Assembly (NCBI GenBank): GCA_016711925.1
Contig: JADJSA010000001.1
Span: 930,001-994,000 of the forward strand
DNA: 64,000 bases
Reading direction: 5' to 3'
Source: Candidatus Methylophosphatis haderslevensis
GTDB taxonomy: Bacteria; Pseudomonadota; Gammaproteobacteria; Burkholderiales; Rhodocyclaceae
The translations under genes and the position numbers were made by a program. This document shows positions 33,548 through 45,637 of the stretch, piece after piece (within the stretch, counting starts at the first letter, position 1; each line of letters opens with the position of its first letter). A model generated the notes under the pieces. That model worked only from the letters and a program-made list of their open reading frames with translations. It did not search any database and was not told the origin of the DNA.

Positions 33548-34238
33548 GATCCATCACCCTTTCGATTTCCGTCAGCGGCGGCAGTTCGGACAGGCTGCGC
33601 AACCGCAGGTCGTCGAGGAACTTCCGGGTGGTGGCGTAGAGCGCCGGGCGGCCCGGCGTGTCGCGATGGCCGACCGCATCGATCCAGCCGCGCGCCTCCA
33701 GGCTCTTGAGCACGTTGGGCGACACCGCCACACCGCGGATGTCCTCGATATCGCCACGCGTGACCGGCTGCCGGTAGGCAATGATCGCCAGGGTCTCCAT
33801 CACGGCACGCGAATACTTCGGCGCCCGCTCGACCTTCAGGCGATCGATGTAGGGCTGGAACTCCGGTCGGGTCTGGAAGCGCCAGCCAGAGGCGAGCAGC
33901 GCCAGCTCGACACCGCGGCCGCTCCAGTCCTGGCGCAGTTCGTCGAGCAGCTTGCGAACCACATCCGGCCCCGGATCGATATCGAACAATCGCCGCAAAT
34001 CGGCAACCTGCAGCGGATTTGCTGCCGCCAGCAGCGCAGCTTCCAGCACCCGCTTGGCTTGAGCCAGCGTCATGCCATCGGCGAGCAGCGACATTTCGGG
34101 CTCGGTTTGCGTCTTTTCGAGATCACACGCCATCTCGTCGGCAAACCCGCCCGCCTCGACGGATGCGAGTTCCAGCTCGGAAAGCGATTCCGCTTCCGCC
34201 GTTTCGGCCGGCTCGTCGGACGGATCAGGCAGATTCAT
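33522..34238 (-). CDS. scpB: Segregation and condensation protein B
   Basis: This protein forms with ScpA and SMC the bacterial condensin. The ATG at 34238 (MNLPDPSDEPAE) is preferred to a TTG 18 bp earlier. An acidic N-terminal tail precedes two winged-helix domains, with VETLAIIAYRQPVTRGDIEDIRGVAVS and RDTPGRPALYATT typical of ScpB. The start overlaps scpA by 14 bp. Confidence 0.95.
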   Translation of the reverse strand: MNLPDPSDEPAETAEAESLSELELASVEAGGFADEMACDLEKTQTEPEMSLLADGMTLAQAKRVLEAALLAAANPLQVADLRRLFDIDPGPDVVRKLLDELRQDWSGRGVELALLASGWRFQTRPEFQPYIDRLKVERAPKYSRAVMETLAIIAYRQPVTRGDIEDIRGVAVSPNVLKSLEARGWIDAVGHRDTPGRPALYATTRKFLDDLRLRSLSELPPLTEIERVMDLVDSAPQG

Positions 34239-35061
34239 GGATCGTCGCTTCGGCAAGTTTGACGTGAATCGGCGCGAACGCCTCGCGCTGGGTAATCTCC
34301 ACCAGTTTCTCGCGAGCCAGTTCGAGCACGGCGAGAAAGCTCACGACCAGTTTCGCGACGCCGCCACCGGTATCGAACAAATCCTGGAACTCGACGAACA
34401 CGCCTCCCTGCAATCGCCGCAGGATGTGCGCCATATGCTCGCGCACCGACAGTTCTTCGCGCCGCACCTTGTGATGTTGGGTCATGCGCGCCTGCTTCAT
34501 CAGAAGCAGCCAGGCCGCCTGCAGGTCGTTCAGCGTGACTTCCGGCAGGCGCTCCGCGATCTGCTGGGTGATCGCGACATTGACCCATTCGTAGTCGCGC
34601 AGGGCCTGCGGCAAACGATCTAGCTTTGCCGCCGCCGCCTTCATTTGCTCATATTCGAGCAGTCGGCGTACCAGTTCGGCGCGCGGATCCTCTTCGCTCT
34701 CCTCGACCTTGTTAGGTCGCGGCAAAAGCATGCGCGACTTGATCTCCAGCAGCATTGCCGCCATCAGCAGATATTCCGCCGCGAGTTCGAGGTTGCGGTG
34801 GCGCATCGACTCGACGTACACGAGATACTGCGCCGTCAGCGGCGCCATCGGAATATCGAGGACGTTGATGTTTGCCTTGCGGATCAGATAGAGCAGCAGG
34901 TCGAGCGGACCCTCGAAACTCTCGAGAAAGACCTCCAGCGCCTCGGGCGGGATGTACAGATCCTTCGGCAGTTCGGTCATCGGCTCGCCGTACAGGCGCG
35001 CCAGCGGCAGAGGCTGCTGGGCGGACGCACTCGACGGCAGGGGAATGACGTTCTCGCTCAT
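34225..35061 (-). CDS. scpA: Segregation and condensation protein A
   Basis: This 278-residue kleisin bridges the SMC heads. The characteristic block FEGPLDLLLYLIRKANINVLDIPMAPLTAQYL lies at about 50-80, followed by EYLLMAAMLLEIKSRMLLP. The C-terminal winged-helix ends LELAREKLVEITQREAFAPIHV. It heads the scpA-scpB-rluB set and lies directly downstream of trpS. Confidence 0.95.
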   Translation of the reverse strand: MSENVIPLPSSASAQQPLPLARLYGEPMTELPKDLYIPPEALEVFLESFEGPLDLLLYLIRKANINVLDIPMAPLTAQYLVYVESMRHRNLELAAEYLLMAAMLLEIKSRMLLPRPNKVEESEEDPRAELVRRLLEYEQMKAAAAKLDRLPQALRDYEWVNVAITQQIAERLPEVTLNDLQAAWLLLMKQARMTQHHKVRREELSVREHMAHILRRLQGGVFVEFQDLFDTGGGVAKLVVSFLAVLELAREKLVEITQREAFAPIHVKLAEATIHESA

Positions 35062-35068
35062 CGGCGGC

Positions 35069-36271
35069 TCAGTTGTAATCCAGCCCCATGGCCTCGCGCA
35101 CGTCGCGCATGGTTTCCTGTGCCAGCTTGCGCGCCCTCTCGCAACCGTCGGCGACGATGTTGCGGACCAGCGAGGGATCGTCGAGATAGATTTGCGCGCG
35201 CTCCCGCATCGGCTCCTGTTCCGCCAGCACTGCCTGGATCACCGGCTGCTTGCATTCGATGCAGCCGATGCCGGCGCTGCGGCAGCCCTTCTGAACCCAG
35301 TCCCGGGTGCTGTCGTCGGAATAGATCGCATGCAACTGCCACACCGGGCACTTTGCCGGATCGCCCGGATCGGAACGGCGCACGCGCTGCGGATCGGTCT
35401 GCATGGTGCGAATCTTCTTGGTGATCGACTCGGCGTCTTCCCGCAGCGATATCGTGTTGTTGTACGACTTGGACATCTTCTGCCCGTCGAGACCCGGCAT
35501 CCGCGAAGCTTCGGTCAGCAGCGAATCGGGCTCCACCAGGATCATCTTGCTCGAGCCTTCGAGAAACCCGAACAGCCGCTCGCGATCGCCCATGGAAAGG
35601 CTCTGCGAATCATTCAGCAGCGCATGGCCCTGCTCGAGCGCCTCACGGTCACCTTCCTGCTGGAAGCGGGTGCGCAACTCCTCGTACAGCCTGGCGCGCT
35701 TGGCGCCGAGTTTCTTCACTGCCTCGCGCGCCTTGTCTTCGAAGCCCGGCTCGCGGCCGTACAGATGATTGAAGCGGCGCGCCACCTCGCGCGTGAATTC
35801 GATGTGCGGCACCTGATCTTCACCCACCGGCACCTTGTCGGCCCGGTAGATCAGGATGTCTGCCGATTGCAGCAGCGGATAGCCAAGGAAACCATAGGTC
35901 GACAAATCCTTGTGCGAGAGCTTCTCCTGCTGGTCCTTGTAGGTCGGCACCCGTTCCAGCCAACCCAGCGGCGCCATCATCGAGAGCAGCAGAAAGAGTT
36001 CGGCATGCTCGGGCACGCGCGACTGGATGAACAGCGTGGCCTGGCCCGGATCGACGCCAGCCGCCAGCCAGTCGATGATCATGTCCCAGGCCGCATCCTC
36101 GATTTCGCCCGGTGAGTCGTAGTCGGTAGTCAGCGCATGCCAGTCGGCGACGAAGAACAGGCACGGGAACTCCGCCTGCAACTTGACCCAGTTCTTCAAC
36201 ACGCCGTGGTAGTGGCCGAGATGCAGCCGCCCGGTCGGGCGCATGCCGGAAAGTACGCGTTCCTGGTACAT
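35069..36271 (-). CDS. trpS: Tryptophan-tRNA ligase (Fe-S-type cysteine motif)
   Basis: This 400-residue class I synthetase charges tRNA-Trp. The HIGH motif is HLGHYHG and the KMSKS motif is KMSKSYNNT. ATG 36271 (MYQERVLSGMRPTG) is chosen by homology. Near residues 290-325 there is CPVWQLHAI...GCRSAGIGCIEC, a Cys-x21-Cys-x6-Cys-x2-Cys pattern almost the same as the [4Fe-4S]-binding motif of some TrpRS enzymes. Length is that of the long form. Confidence 0.97.
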   Translation of the reverse strand: MYQERVLSGMRPTGRLHLGHYHGVLKNWVKLQAEFPCLFFVADWHALTTDYDSPGEIEDAAWDMIIDWLAAGVDPGQATLFIQSRVPEHAELFLLLSMMAPLGWLERVPTYKDQQEKLSHKDLSTYGFLGYPLLQSADILIYRADKVPVGEDQVPHIEFTREVARRFNHLYGREPGFEDKAREAVKKLGAKRARLYEELRTRFQQEGDREALEQGHALLNDSQSLSMGDRERLFGFLEGSSKMILVEPDSLLTEASRMPGLDGQKMSKSYNNTISLREDAESITKKIRTMQTDPQRVRRSDPGDPAKCPVWQLHAIYSDDSTRDWVQKGCRSAGIGCIECKQPVIQAVLAEQEPMRERAQIYLDDPSLVRNIVADGCERARKLAQETMRDVREAMGLDYN

Positions 36272-36272
36272 G

Positions 36273-36950
36273 TCAGATCGATGGGTACGGTATGTGAATC
36301 TGCACCGCGAATTCAAGCAGCGACTTGATTGCGTTCATGCCCGGCTCGAGCAGGAGGCCGAGCACGCCGGTAACCAGCAATACGAGCAGAATCGAAAAAC
36401 CAAATCGTTCCAGTCGAGCGTATTTCCAGGCAAGGCGATGCGGCAACAGACTCACCGCAATGCGCCCGCCGTCGAGCGGCGGAATCGGCAACAGGTTGAG
36501 GACCATCAGCACCAGGTTGATCTGTACGCCGGCGCGCGCCATTTCGGACAGCGGTTCGGTGTAGCCGAAAAGCGGCAACGACCAAGCAAGCTTGAAAAGT
36601 ACGGCCCAAGCGAACGCCATGAGAAGGTTCGCGCCCGGCCCGGCCGCCGCCACCCACAGCATGTCCTGCTTCGGTCGCGCAAGGCGCGAGAACTCCACCG
36701 GCACCGGCTTTGCCCAGCCGAACAGCAGCGGCACGCCGCCCGCGCTCGACAGCAGGTAGATGCCCAGCGGCACCAGGATGGTTCCCACCGGGTCGACATG
36801 GCGCAGTGGATTGAGGCTGATGCGCCCCGCCAGATACGCCGTGTTGTCGCCGAAATATCGAGCCACATAGCCGTGAGCCGCTTCGTGCAGGGTTATCGCA
36901 AGGAGCACGGGCAATGCCCAGATTGCCAGTGTCGAAATGATTTCTTGCAT
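36273..36950 (-). CDS. Site-2 protease family (M50) membrane protein
   Basis: This 225-residue integral membrane metalloprotease has HEAAHGYVA (zinc ligands His-Glu-xx-His, about 22-28) and the second motif NLLPIPPLDGGR near 158 in another helix, with several hydrophobic segments between. Short M50 proteins without PDZ domains are common next to trpS in betaproteobacteria. Its substrate is unknown. It is 1 bp upstream of the trpS start. Confidence 0.9.
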   Translation of the reverse strand: MQEIISTLAIWALPVLLAITLHEAAHGYVARYFGDNTAYLAGRISLNPLRHVDPVGTILVPLGIYLLSSAGGVPLLFGWAKPVPVEFSRLARPKQDMLWVAAAGPGANLLMAFAWAVLFKLAWSLPLFGYTEPLSEMARAGVQINLVLMVLNLLPIPPLDGGRIAVSLLPHRLAWKYARLERFGFSILLVLLVTGVLGLLLEPGMNAIKSLLEFAVQIHIPYPSI

Positions 36951-37020
36951 ATCGGATGAGGGAAGACGTGCCGCATTCTATCAAATCGGCAACGCGGCAT
37001 TGCCCGGCGGTCGCGGCGCG

Positions 37021-37647
37021 TCAGCCAAGCCCGAAAGGTGCGAGGCTGCCGCGCCCCGCGCGCACCAGGACCGGACTGCCGCCGGTCAGATCGATCACGG
37101 TGGTCGCTTCGGGACCGCAGGCGCCGGCCTCGATCACCAGGTCGACCGCGTGCTCCAGCCGATCGCGAATCTCGTCGGGATCGCTCATCGGCAGGGTTTC
37201 GCCTGGAAGTATCAGGGTCGAACTGAGCAGCGGCTCGCCGAGTTCATCGAGCAGCGCGCGCACCAGCGGATGGTCGGGAACCCTCAGGCCGACCGTCTTG
37301 CGCTTCGGATGCAGCACTCGCCGCGGCAACTCCTTGGTGCCTTCGAGCAGAAAGGTGTAACTACCTGGCGTCGCGCTCTTGAGCAGGCGGTACTGCGCAT
37401 TGTCGACCCTGGCGTAGATCGCGATCTCGGAAAGATCCCGACACAACAGCGTCAAGTGGTGACGTTCGTCCACACCGCGGATGCGACGGATGCGTTCCAG
37501 CAGCTTGGCATCGCCGGTATGGCCGCCGAGGGCATAAGCCGAATCGGTGGGAAAGGCGATCAGCCCGCCCCCGCGGATGATCTCGACCGAATGGCGGATC
37601 AGCCGCGGTTGCGGATGCTCGGGATGCAGTTGGAAGAACTGGGCCAT
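37021..37647 (-). CDS. L-threonylcarbamoyladenylate synthase family (YciO-like)
   Basis: This 208-residue Sua5/YciO/YrdC-domain protein shows GGGLIAFPTDSAYALGG near residue 26 and ERIRRIRGVDERHHLTLLCRDLSE, typical of the YciO branch. It either makes threonylcarbamoyl-AMP for t6A or is a divergent paralogue. It lies between the protease and the PHP gene, the arrangement common in betaproteobacteria. Confidence 0.9.
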   Translation of the reverse strand: MAQFFQLHPEHPQPRLIRHSVEIIRGGGLIAFPTDSAYALGGHTGDAKLLERIRRIRGVDERHHLTLLCRDLSEIAIYARVDNAQYRLLKSATPGSYTFLLEGTKELPRRVLHPKRKTVGLRVPDHPLVRALLDELGEPLLSSTLILPGETLPMSDPDEIRDRLEHAVDLVIEAGACGPEATTVIDLTGGSPVLVRAGRGSLAPFGLG

Positions 37648-37677
37648 ATTCTTTCGCGCACCGGGCGCAAGTGCCGT

Positions 37678-38514
37678 TCAGGCCGCCAGTCGTTCCCAAA
37701 CCGGTTCCAGATCGGGCGGCAGCGGCGCGGCGCGACCGACGTCGACCGCGCTTTCGCCCGCCCCGTGGAAATCCGACGCGCGCGAAGCCGCGAACCCGTA
37801 CTTTCGCGCCACGCGGGCGTATTCGCGCACCGCCGCGTGATCGTGCGCACCGGCGACTACCTCCACCGCGTCGCCGCGTAGCGTCTTGAACGCCGCGAAC
37901 AGGCGGTCGCGCTCGTCGCCCGACATGCGGTAGCGACCCGGGTGGGCGACCACCGCGACGCCGCCGGCGGAATGAATCCAGTCAACCGCCTCTTCCAGCG
38001 CGCACCATTGATGCTCGACATAGCCGGGCTTGCCGCGCAGCAGGTAGTGTTCGAACACGTTGGCAACGTTGCGCGCATAGCGCTTTTCCACCAGCCAGCG
38101 GGCGAAGTGCGACCGCGACACCAGCGCCGGGTTGCCGACATATCGCAGCGCCCCTTCGTAGGCACCGCGAATACCGCTGGCGGCAAGCGAGTCGGCCATT
38201 CGCAGCGCTCGCAAATCGCGCCCCTGGCGCACCGCGGCCAGGCCCTGCGCGAGGTCGATGTTCGCCGCATCGACGCCGAGTCCGACCACATGTATCGTCA
38301 GTCCACCCCAGGAGACCGAGACTTCGACCCCATTGACGAACCGGATTCCGAGCGCGTCCGCCTCGTCCCGCGCTTCGGCCAGCCCGCCGAGATGATCGTG
38401 ATCGGTCAGCGCAAGCATTTCCACGCCGTTGGCCGCGGCCCGGCGGACCAGTTCGCGCGGCGCGAGCAGGCCGTCCGATACGGTCGAGTGACAGTGCAGA
38501 TCGACGTTGGTCAT
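37678..38514 (-). CDS. PHP-domain phosphoesterase (RNase AM/YciV-like)
   Basis: This 278-residue PHP metal-hydrolase has the motifs DLHCHSTVSDG (HxH, residues about 5-15), LTDHDHLGG (about 40), HPGRYR and the C-terminal ASDFHG. YciV-type members act on 3',5'-nucleoside bisphosphates and short RNA 5' ends. The start at ATG 38514 (MTNVDLHCH) matches homologues. Confidence 0.88.
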   Translation of the reverse strand: MTNVDLHCHSTVSDGLLAPRELVRRAAANGVEMLALTDHDHLGGLAEARDEADALGIRFVNGVEVSVSWGGLTIHVVGLGVDAANIDLAQGLAAVRQGRDLRALRMADSLAASGIRGAYEGALRYVGNPALVSRSHFARWLVEKRYARNVANVFEHYLLRGKPGYVEHQWCALEEAVDWIHSAGGVAVVAHPGRYRMSGDERDRLFAAFKTLRGDAVEVVAGAHDHAAVREYARVARKYGFAASRASDFHGAGESAVDVGRAAPLPPDLEPVWERLAA

Positions 38515-38584
38515 CGATCGATGATAGCAAACGGCCGCAGTCTCAGGCGCAGATGGCGACACGCCAGCTCATTGGCATAGCCGC

Positions 38585-39463
38585 TCAGCTGTCCAGCAGA
38601 AAGCTTTCGAGTGCCGCCGCGACCTGTTCCGGCTGGTCGTGCTGGACGTTATGTCCGGCATCCGCAATCGTCACGATCTGCAGGTTGCGGAAACAGCCCA
38701 CGCGACGCCGGTAGTCGTCGGGCGCGTCGGCGAAGCGGTCGTGCACGTAACCCTGATCGGCCGTGAGCAACAGCACCGGCGCCTCGATTGCCTGCCAGCA
38801 CGCCATGACCTCCTCGATGCGGTAGAGGTTGGGCGAGACCGTTTTGTGCCACGGATCGCAGGCCATCGCCACCGCGCCATCGCTGCGCAACCATGAGCCG
38901 TTGGCGGCGAGGAATTCCGCCCGCTCGGGAAGCAGCCGCGGATCGGCAACGAGCAACCGCCTTGCCATTGCCGCGGCATCGCGATAGCCGCGCATGCGCG
39001 GCGCATCTTTCAGCTCATCGAGCCAGGCGGCGATACGCGCCGGCGCATCGGCTGGCCTGGTCGGCAGCAGGCCAAGGAAATCGATCATCACCAGCCGCTC
39101 GACTCGGGACGGGCGCATACCGGCATAGATGCTGGCAATGCTCGCCCCCATGCTGTGCCCGACCAGACGGGCCGGGCGATCCGGCGAATAGTGGTCGAGC
39201 AGCCGCTCCAGATCGCCGTAGTAATCGGCGAACCAGTACGGCTGGCCCAGCCACTCGCTCGCGCCGAAGCCGCGCCAGTCCGGCGCGACGACGTGCCACA
39301 CCGACGCGAGCGCATCTACCACGAACTGGAAGGTTGCCGAGGAATCCATCCAGCCATGCAGCATGAATAGCAGCGGCGCCTCTTGCGGCCCCCAGTGGCG
39401 GATGTTGTAGCGCAGGCCGCGTACGTCGATCTGCTCGCAGCGCGAGGCGGAAAACCAGTCCAT
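38585..39463 (-). CDS. Alpha/beta hydrolase
   Basis: This 292-residue hydrolase has the oxyanion HGWMDSSATF, the nucleophile elbow VGHSMGASIA (Ser about 107), a distal Asp (TADQGY region) and the catalytic His in AGHNVQHDQPEQV. A natural substrate is not evident. It reads away from the glycine-cleavage operon, whose riboswitch begins 66 bp upstream. Confidence 0.88.
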   Translation of the reverse strand: MDWFSASRCEQIDVRGLRYNIRHWGPQEAPLLFMLHGWMDSSATFQFVVDALASVWHVVAPDWRGFGASEWLGQPYWFADYYGDLERLLDHYSPDRPARLVGHSMGASIASIYAGMRPSRVERLVMIDFLGLLPTRPADAPARIAAWLDELKDAPRMRGYRDAAAMARRLLVADPRLLPERAEFLAANGSWLRSDGAVAMACDPWHKTVSPNLYRIEEVMACWQAIEAPVLLLTADQGYVHDRFADAPDDYRRRVGCFRNLQIVTIADAGHNVQHDQPEQVAAALESFLLDS

Positions 39464-39528
39464 TCCTCAATGGTAGCAGTGCCGCATTGCGGCTTGTCGG
39501 CTCAGGGCAATCCGCGTATATTCGGCTC

Positions 39529-39732
39529 GTCGCACGGGAGAGAGTGCGCCGCAGCCGCGGCGGCACCGCCGAAGGCGTAACACCCGGAACCGCTCAGGCA
39601 CCAGGGACCGGCGACGATTCAAGTCTGGAGAGCGATGGTGATGGCCGCGAGGCCAGATAGCCATCCACCGAAGGGGCACCGCGCCGGACGAAGCAGGCGC
39701 GCAATCTCTCAGGTACAAGGGACGGACGGGGC
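39529..39732 (+). promoter_or_regulatory. Tandem glycine riboswitch
   Basis: Two glycine aptamers lie in series. Aptamer 1 has gggagaga near 39536, ccgccgaaggcgtaa near 39576 and ctcaggcaccagggac near 39594. Aptamer 2 has tggagagcg near 39625, ccaccgaagggg near 39665 and ctctcaggtacaagggac near 39706. These elements define the glycine riboswitch, and the operon following is gcvT-gcvH-gcvP. Glycine binding should raise expression by preventing the terminator that follows. Confidence 0.95.
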
Positions 39733-39759
39733 ACGGATGGTCGATCCGCGCCCCGTTTT
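39726..39759 (+). terminator. Expression-platform terminator of the glycine riboswitch
   Basis: acggggc (39726-39732) pairs with gccccgt (39750-39756), with an inner cggat/atccg stem, and the hairpin ends in gtttt. It overlaps the 3' end of the second aptamer, so glycine binding can prevent it forming. gcvT starts at 39790. Confidence 0.8.
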
Positions 39760-39789
39760 CGTTCACAACCTGACAGGTGGCCGCCGCCC

Positions 39790-40864
39790 ATGACCAGACA
39801 GACGCCTCTCCACGAAGTACATCGCACCGCCGGCGCCAAGCTGGTCGATTTCGCCGGCTGGGACATGCCGCTGCACTACGGCTCGCAGATCGAGGAACAT
39901 CATCTCGTGCGCCGCGCCGCCGGCATGTTCGACGTTTCGCACATGCTCGCGGTGGACGTTGCCGGGGCCGACGCGCAAGCCTGGCTGCGCCGCCTGCTGG
40001 CAAACGATGTCGCCAGGCTGGCCACCGCGGGCCGTGCGCTCTACTCCTGCATGCTCAACCCCGACGGCGGCGTGATCGACGATCTGATCGTCTACCACTT
40101 TTCCCCGTCGCGCTACCGGATCGTGGTCAATGCGGGCACGGCGGACGGCGACCTCGCCTGGATGCGGCAAAGCAGCGGCGGCTTCCAAGTCTCGATCGCG
40201 CCACGCCGCGATCTGGCGATGATCGCGGTGCAGGGGCCATTGGCACGCGAGGCGGTCTGGCAGGCGATCGCCGGCAGCCGCGAAGCCACGCAGTCGCTGC
40301 TGCCGTTCGCGGCCGTAGAACACGGCGAGATTCTGCTGGCCCGCACCGGCTACACCGGCGAGGATGGCTTCGAGTTGACCCTGCCCGCGACCCATGCCGA
40401 AGCCACCTGGCGCGGCGCTCGCCGCTGCCGGGGTCAAGCCGGCCGGACTCGGTGCGCGCGATACCCTGCGCCTCGAGGCCGGCATGAATCTCTACGGGCA
40501 GGACATGGACGCCTCGGTCACGCCGCTTGAATCCGGACTCGTCTGGACGGTCGATCTGAAAGCGCCGCGTGATTTCATCGGCCGGCCGGCGCTGGAAGCG
40601 CAGTCGCCGACGCGACGTCTGGTCGGCCTGGTGCTGTCGGAACGCGGCGTCTTGCGCGCCCACCAGCCGGTGGCAACCCCCCACGGCAGCGGCGAGACCA
40701 CCAGCGGCAGCTTCTCGCCGACGATGAATTGCGCCATCGCGCTCGCCCGCGTGCCCCTGGCAGTCGCGGTCGGCGACACGGTGCAGGTCGAAGTGCGCGA
40801 CCGCCGCCTGCCGGCGCGCGTGGTCAAGCCGCCATTCGTGCGCCACGGCAAGATCCTCGTCTGA
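39790..40864 (+). pseudogene. gcvT: Glycine cleavage system T protein, apparent frameshift
   Basis: The aminomethyltransferase transfers the methylene group from lipoyl-GcvH to tetrahydrofolate. The N-terminal part (MTRQTPLHEVHRTAGAKLVDF) reads in one frame to PATHAEATW, and the remainder (ALAAAGVKPAGLGARDTLRLEAGMNLYGQDM to the end) in another. One extra base in cgcggcg at 40411-40417 explains the shift. All family blocks (MFDVSHM, RTGYTGEDGFEL, GLVWTVDLKAPRDFIG) are otherwise present, so the gene is recent or the base is a sequencing error. The two pieces together give about 358 residues, the usual length. Confidence 0.88.
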
Positions 40865-40910
40865 CCCTGCCCGCACACTTGAAACGAACCTTCTGAGGAG
40901 GACCGGCAAC

Positions 40911-41294
40911 ATGAATCTTCTGCAAGATCTCAAATACACCGCCAGCCATGAGTGGGTGCGGCTTGCCGCCGATGGCATCGCGGCGGTCGGCATCACCGAC
41001 TACGCGCAGGAGCAGCTCGGCGATGTCGTCTTCGTCGAGCTTCCCGAAATCGGCCGACAGGTGACGGTCGGCGAGGAGTGCGCCGTGGTCGAATCGGTCA
41101 AGGCCGCTTCCGACATTTATGCGCCGGTCAGCGGCGAGATCGTCGAAGTCAATCAGGCGCTGCTCGATGCGCCGGAGGGCATCAATGCCGACGCCTATGC
41201 CGCCTGGCTGTTCCGCCTGCGCCCGACAGCCGTGGCCGATATGGCACAACTGCTCGACGCCGCCGCCTACCAGGCCGAAGTTCCGCCAACCTGA
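40911..41294 (+). CDS. gcvH: Glycine cleavage system H protein
   Basis: This 127-residue protein carries the lipoyl arm between GcvP, GcvT and Lpd. The lipoylated lysine is Lys64 in ESVKAASDIYAPVSGEIV. The N-terminus KYTASHEWVRL and C-terminus DAYAAWLFRLRP fit the family. ggagga is placed before the ATG. Confidence 0.97.
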   Translation: MNLLQDLKYTASHEWVRLAADGIAAVGITDYAQEQLGDVVFVELPEIGRQVTVGEECAVVESVKAASDIYAPVSGEIVEVNQALLDAPEGINADAYAAWLFRLRPTAVADMAQLLDAAAYQAEVPPT

Positions 41295-41345
41295 ACCAGG
41301 CATCGATTCCGACCATGAGCGATCGCACTCCCTCCGGTTTCCGCA

Positions 41346-44225
<2,880 letters not shown>

Positions 44226-44257
44226 AATCCGGACATTCCTGTGCGAGGCCAACCATC

Positions 44258-44779
44258 ATGATTCATTCACTGGGTGAACGAACGCCGAAAATCGACCCGG
44301 AAAGCTGGGTCGCTCCCAATGCCACGGTAATCGGCACGGTCGAACTGCAGCGCCATGCCAGCCTCTGGTACAACGTGGTGGCGCGCGGCGACAACGACTG
44401 GCTGATCGTCGGCGAAGGCAGCAATGTGCAGGACGGCAGCGTGCTGCACACCGACGCCGGTGTCATACTGACGATCGGCAAGCACGTCACCATCGGCCAT
44501 CTGGCGATGATCCATGGCTGCACCATCGGCGACGGATCGCTGATCGGCATCAACGCGGTGGTCCTCAACCATGCGGTGATCGGGCGCGAGTGCCTGATCG
44601 GCGCCAATGCGCTGGTTCCCGAACGCATGGTCATTCCTGACCGCTCGCTGGTCGTCGGCTCGCCGGCCAAGATCGTGCGACAGCTCAGCGACGCCGATGC
44701 CGCCGGGTTGCGTCGCAGCGCGCAGCATTACGTCGAGACCGCCGCGAATTTCGCCAGGAACCTGCGCCCCTGGCCGTGA
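44258..44779 (+). CDS. Gamma carbonic anhydrase family protein
   Basis: This 173-residue left-handed beta-helix protein (hexapeptide repeats such as VIGTVEL, TIGKHVTIGHLAMIHGCTIGDGSLIGINAVV) is of the CaiE/YrdA type. The metal-ligand pattern includes HTDAG and GHLAMIHGC. Activity in this subfamily is uncertain. It starts 32 bp after the gcvP stop. Confidence 0.93.
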   Translation: MIHSLGERTPKIDPESWVAPNATVIGTVELQRHASLWYNVVARGDNDWLIVGEGSNVQDGSVLHTDAGVILTIGKHVTIGHLAMIHGCTIGDGSLIGINAVVLNHAVIGRECLIGANALVPERMVIPDRSLVVGSPAKIVRQLSDADAAGLRRSAQHYVETAANFARNLRPWP

Positions 44780-44883
44780 CCCGGTGATCGCCCGGCGCAC
44801 ATGATCCTGGCGCGGCAGCGCCGCCGTCCGCCGCGCGGGATGTGCCGGCGCGTGCTCGTACCGGACCAATCGGAGATCTCCCA

Positions 44884-45606
44884 ATGTTTTGCATCGCATC
44901 CGCAGGCCGCCGATTCCCGCTGCCCCTGCTTGCCCTGTCGCTGATGTTCCCCGGGACCGCGCCGGCCGAGCCGGTCACCCGCGCCCAGGTCACGCTGGTC
45001 GACCTGGCGGCCGATGCCAGCCGCAGCGCGCCCAACGATCTGGCCCGCGCCAGCGCCTACTTCGAGGCGCAGGACGCCAATGCCGGCGAGCTTGCCCGGC
45101 GCGTCAATCGGGCCATAGCGGGCGGGCTGCAAAGCGCCAAGTCGTACCCTGCCGTCAAGGCCCAGTCCGGCGCCACGTCGACCTCGCCGGTCTACAGCAA
45201 GAACGGTCGCAGCATCGAGGCCTGGCGCATGCGCAGCGAACTCCTGCTCGAATCGCGCGACACGGCGGCACTCTCCGATTTGCTGGGCAAGCTGCAGGCC
45301 ACGCTGGCAATCGGACAACTGACCCTGCTGCCCGCCCCGGAAACCCGCAAGACGGCCGAAGACGACGCCACGCTCGAGGCGATCGCCGCCTTTCAGGCCC
45401 GGGCGGCGTTGATCGCCAAGGCAATGAACAAGACCTTCCGCTTGCGGCAGATGTCGATCAATGCCGGCGGCGGCGGACGGCCGCCCGTCTATATGATGGA
45501 ACAATCGAAGATGATGTCCGCCGCGGCCGCACCGATGCCGGTCGAGGCCGGCGACACCCTGCTGACGGTCAACATCACCGGTCAGATAGAATTGCCGGTG
45601 GAGTGA
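44884..45606 (+). CDS. SIMPL-domain (DUF541) periplasmic protein
   Basis: This 240-residue protein begins with a signal peptide (RRFPLPLLALSLMFPGTAPA). The body matches the SIMPL/DUF541 pattern: VYSKNGRSIEAWRMRSELLLESRD near residue 100, MNKTFRLRQMSINAGG near 195 and a C-terminal beta strand LLTVNITGQIEL. Its function is unknown, with links to oxidative stress in homologues. ATG 44884 is chosen because it places the signal peptide at the N-terminus. Confidence 0.78.
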   Translation: MFCIASAGRRFPLPLLALSLMFPGTAPAEPVTRAQVTLVDLAADASRSAPNDLARASAYFEAQDANAGELARRVNRAIAGGLQSAKSYPAVKAQSGATSTSPVYSKNGRSIEAWRMRSELLLESRDTAALSDLLGKLQATLAIGQLTLLPAPETRKTAEDDATLEAIAAFQARAALIAKAMNKTFRLRQMSINAGGGGRPPVYMMEQSKMMSAAAAPMPVEAGDTLLTVNITGQIELPVE

Positions 45607-45637
45607 CGCCTGCGCGCGTCACGCATCGGGAGTAGAG

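Noticed and set aside
39790..40864. Programmed frameshift in gcvT
   Set aside because: No slippery heptamer is present at cgcggcg and gcvT is not known to use frameshifting; mutation or error is simpler.
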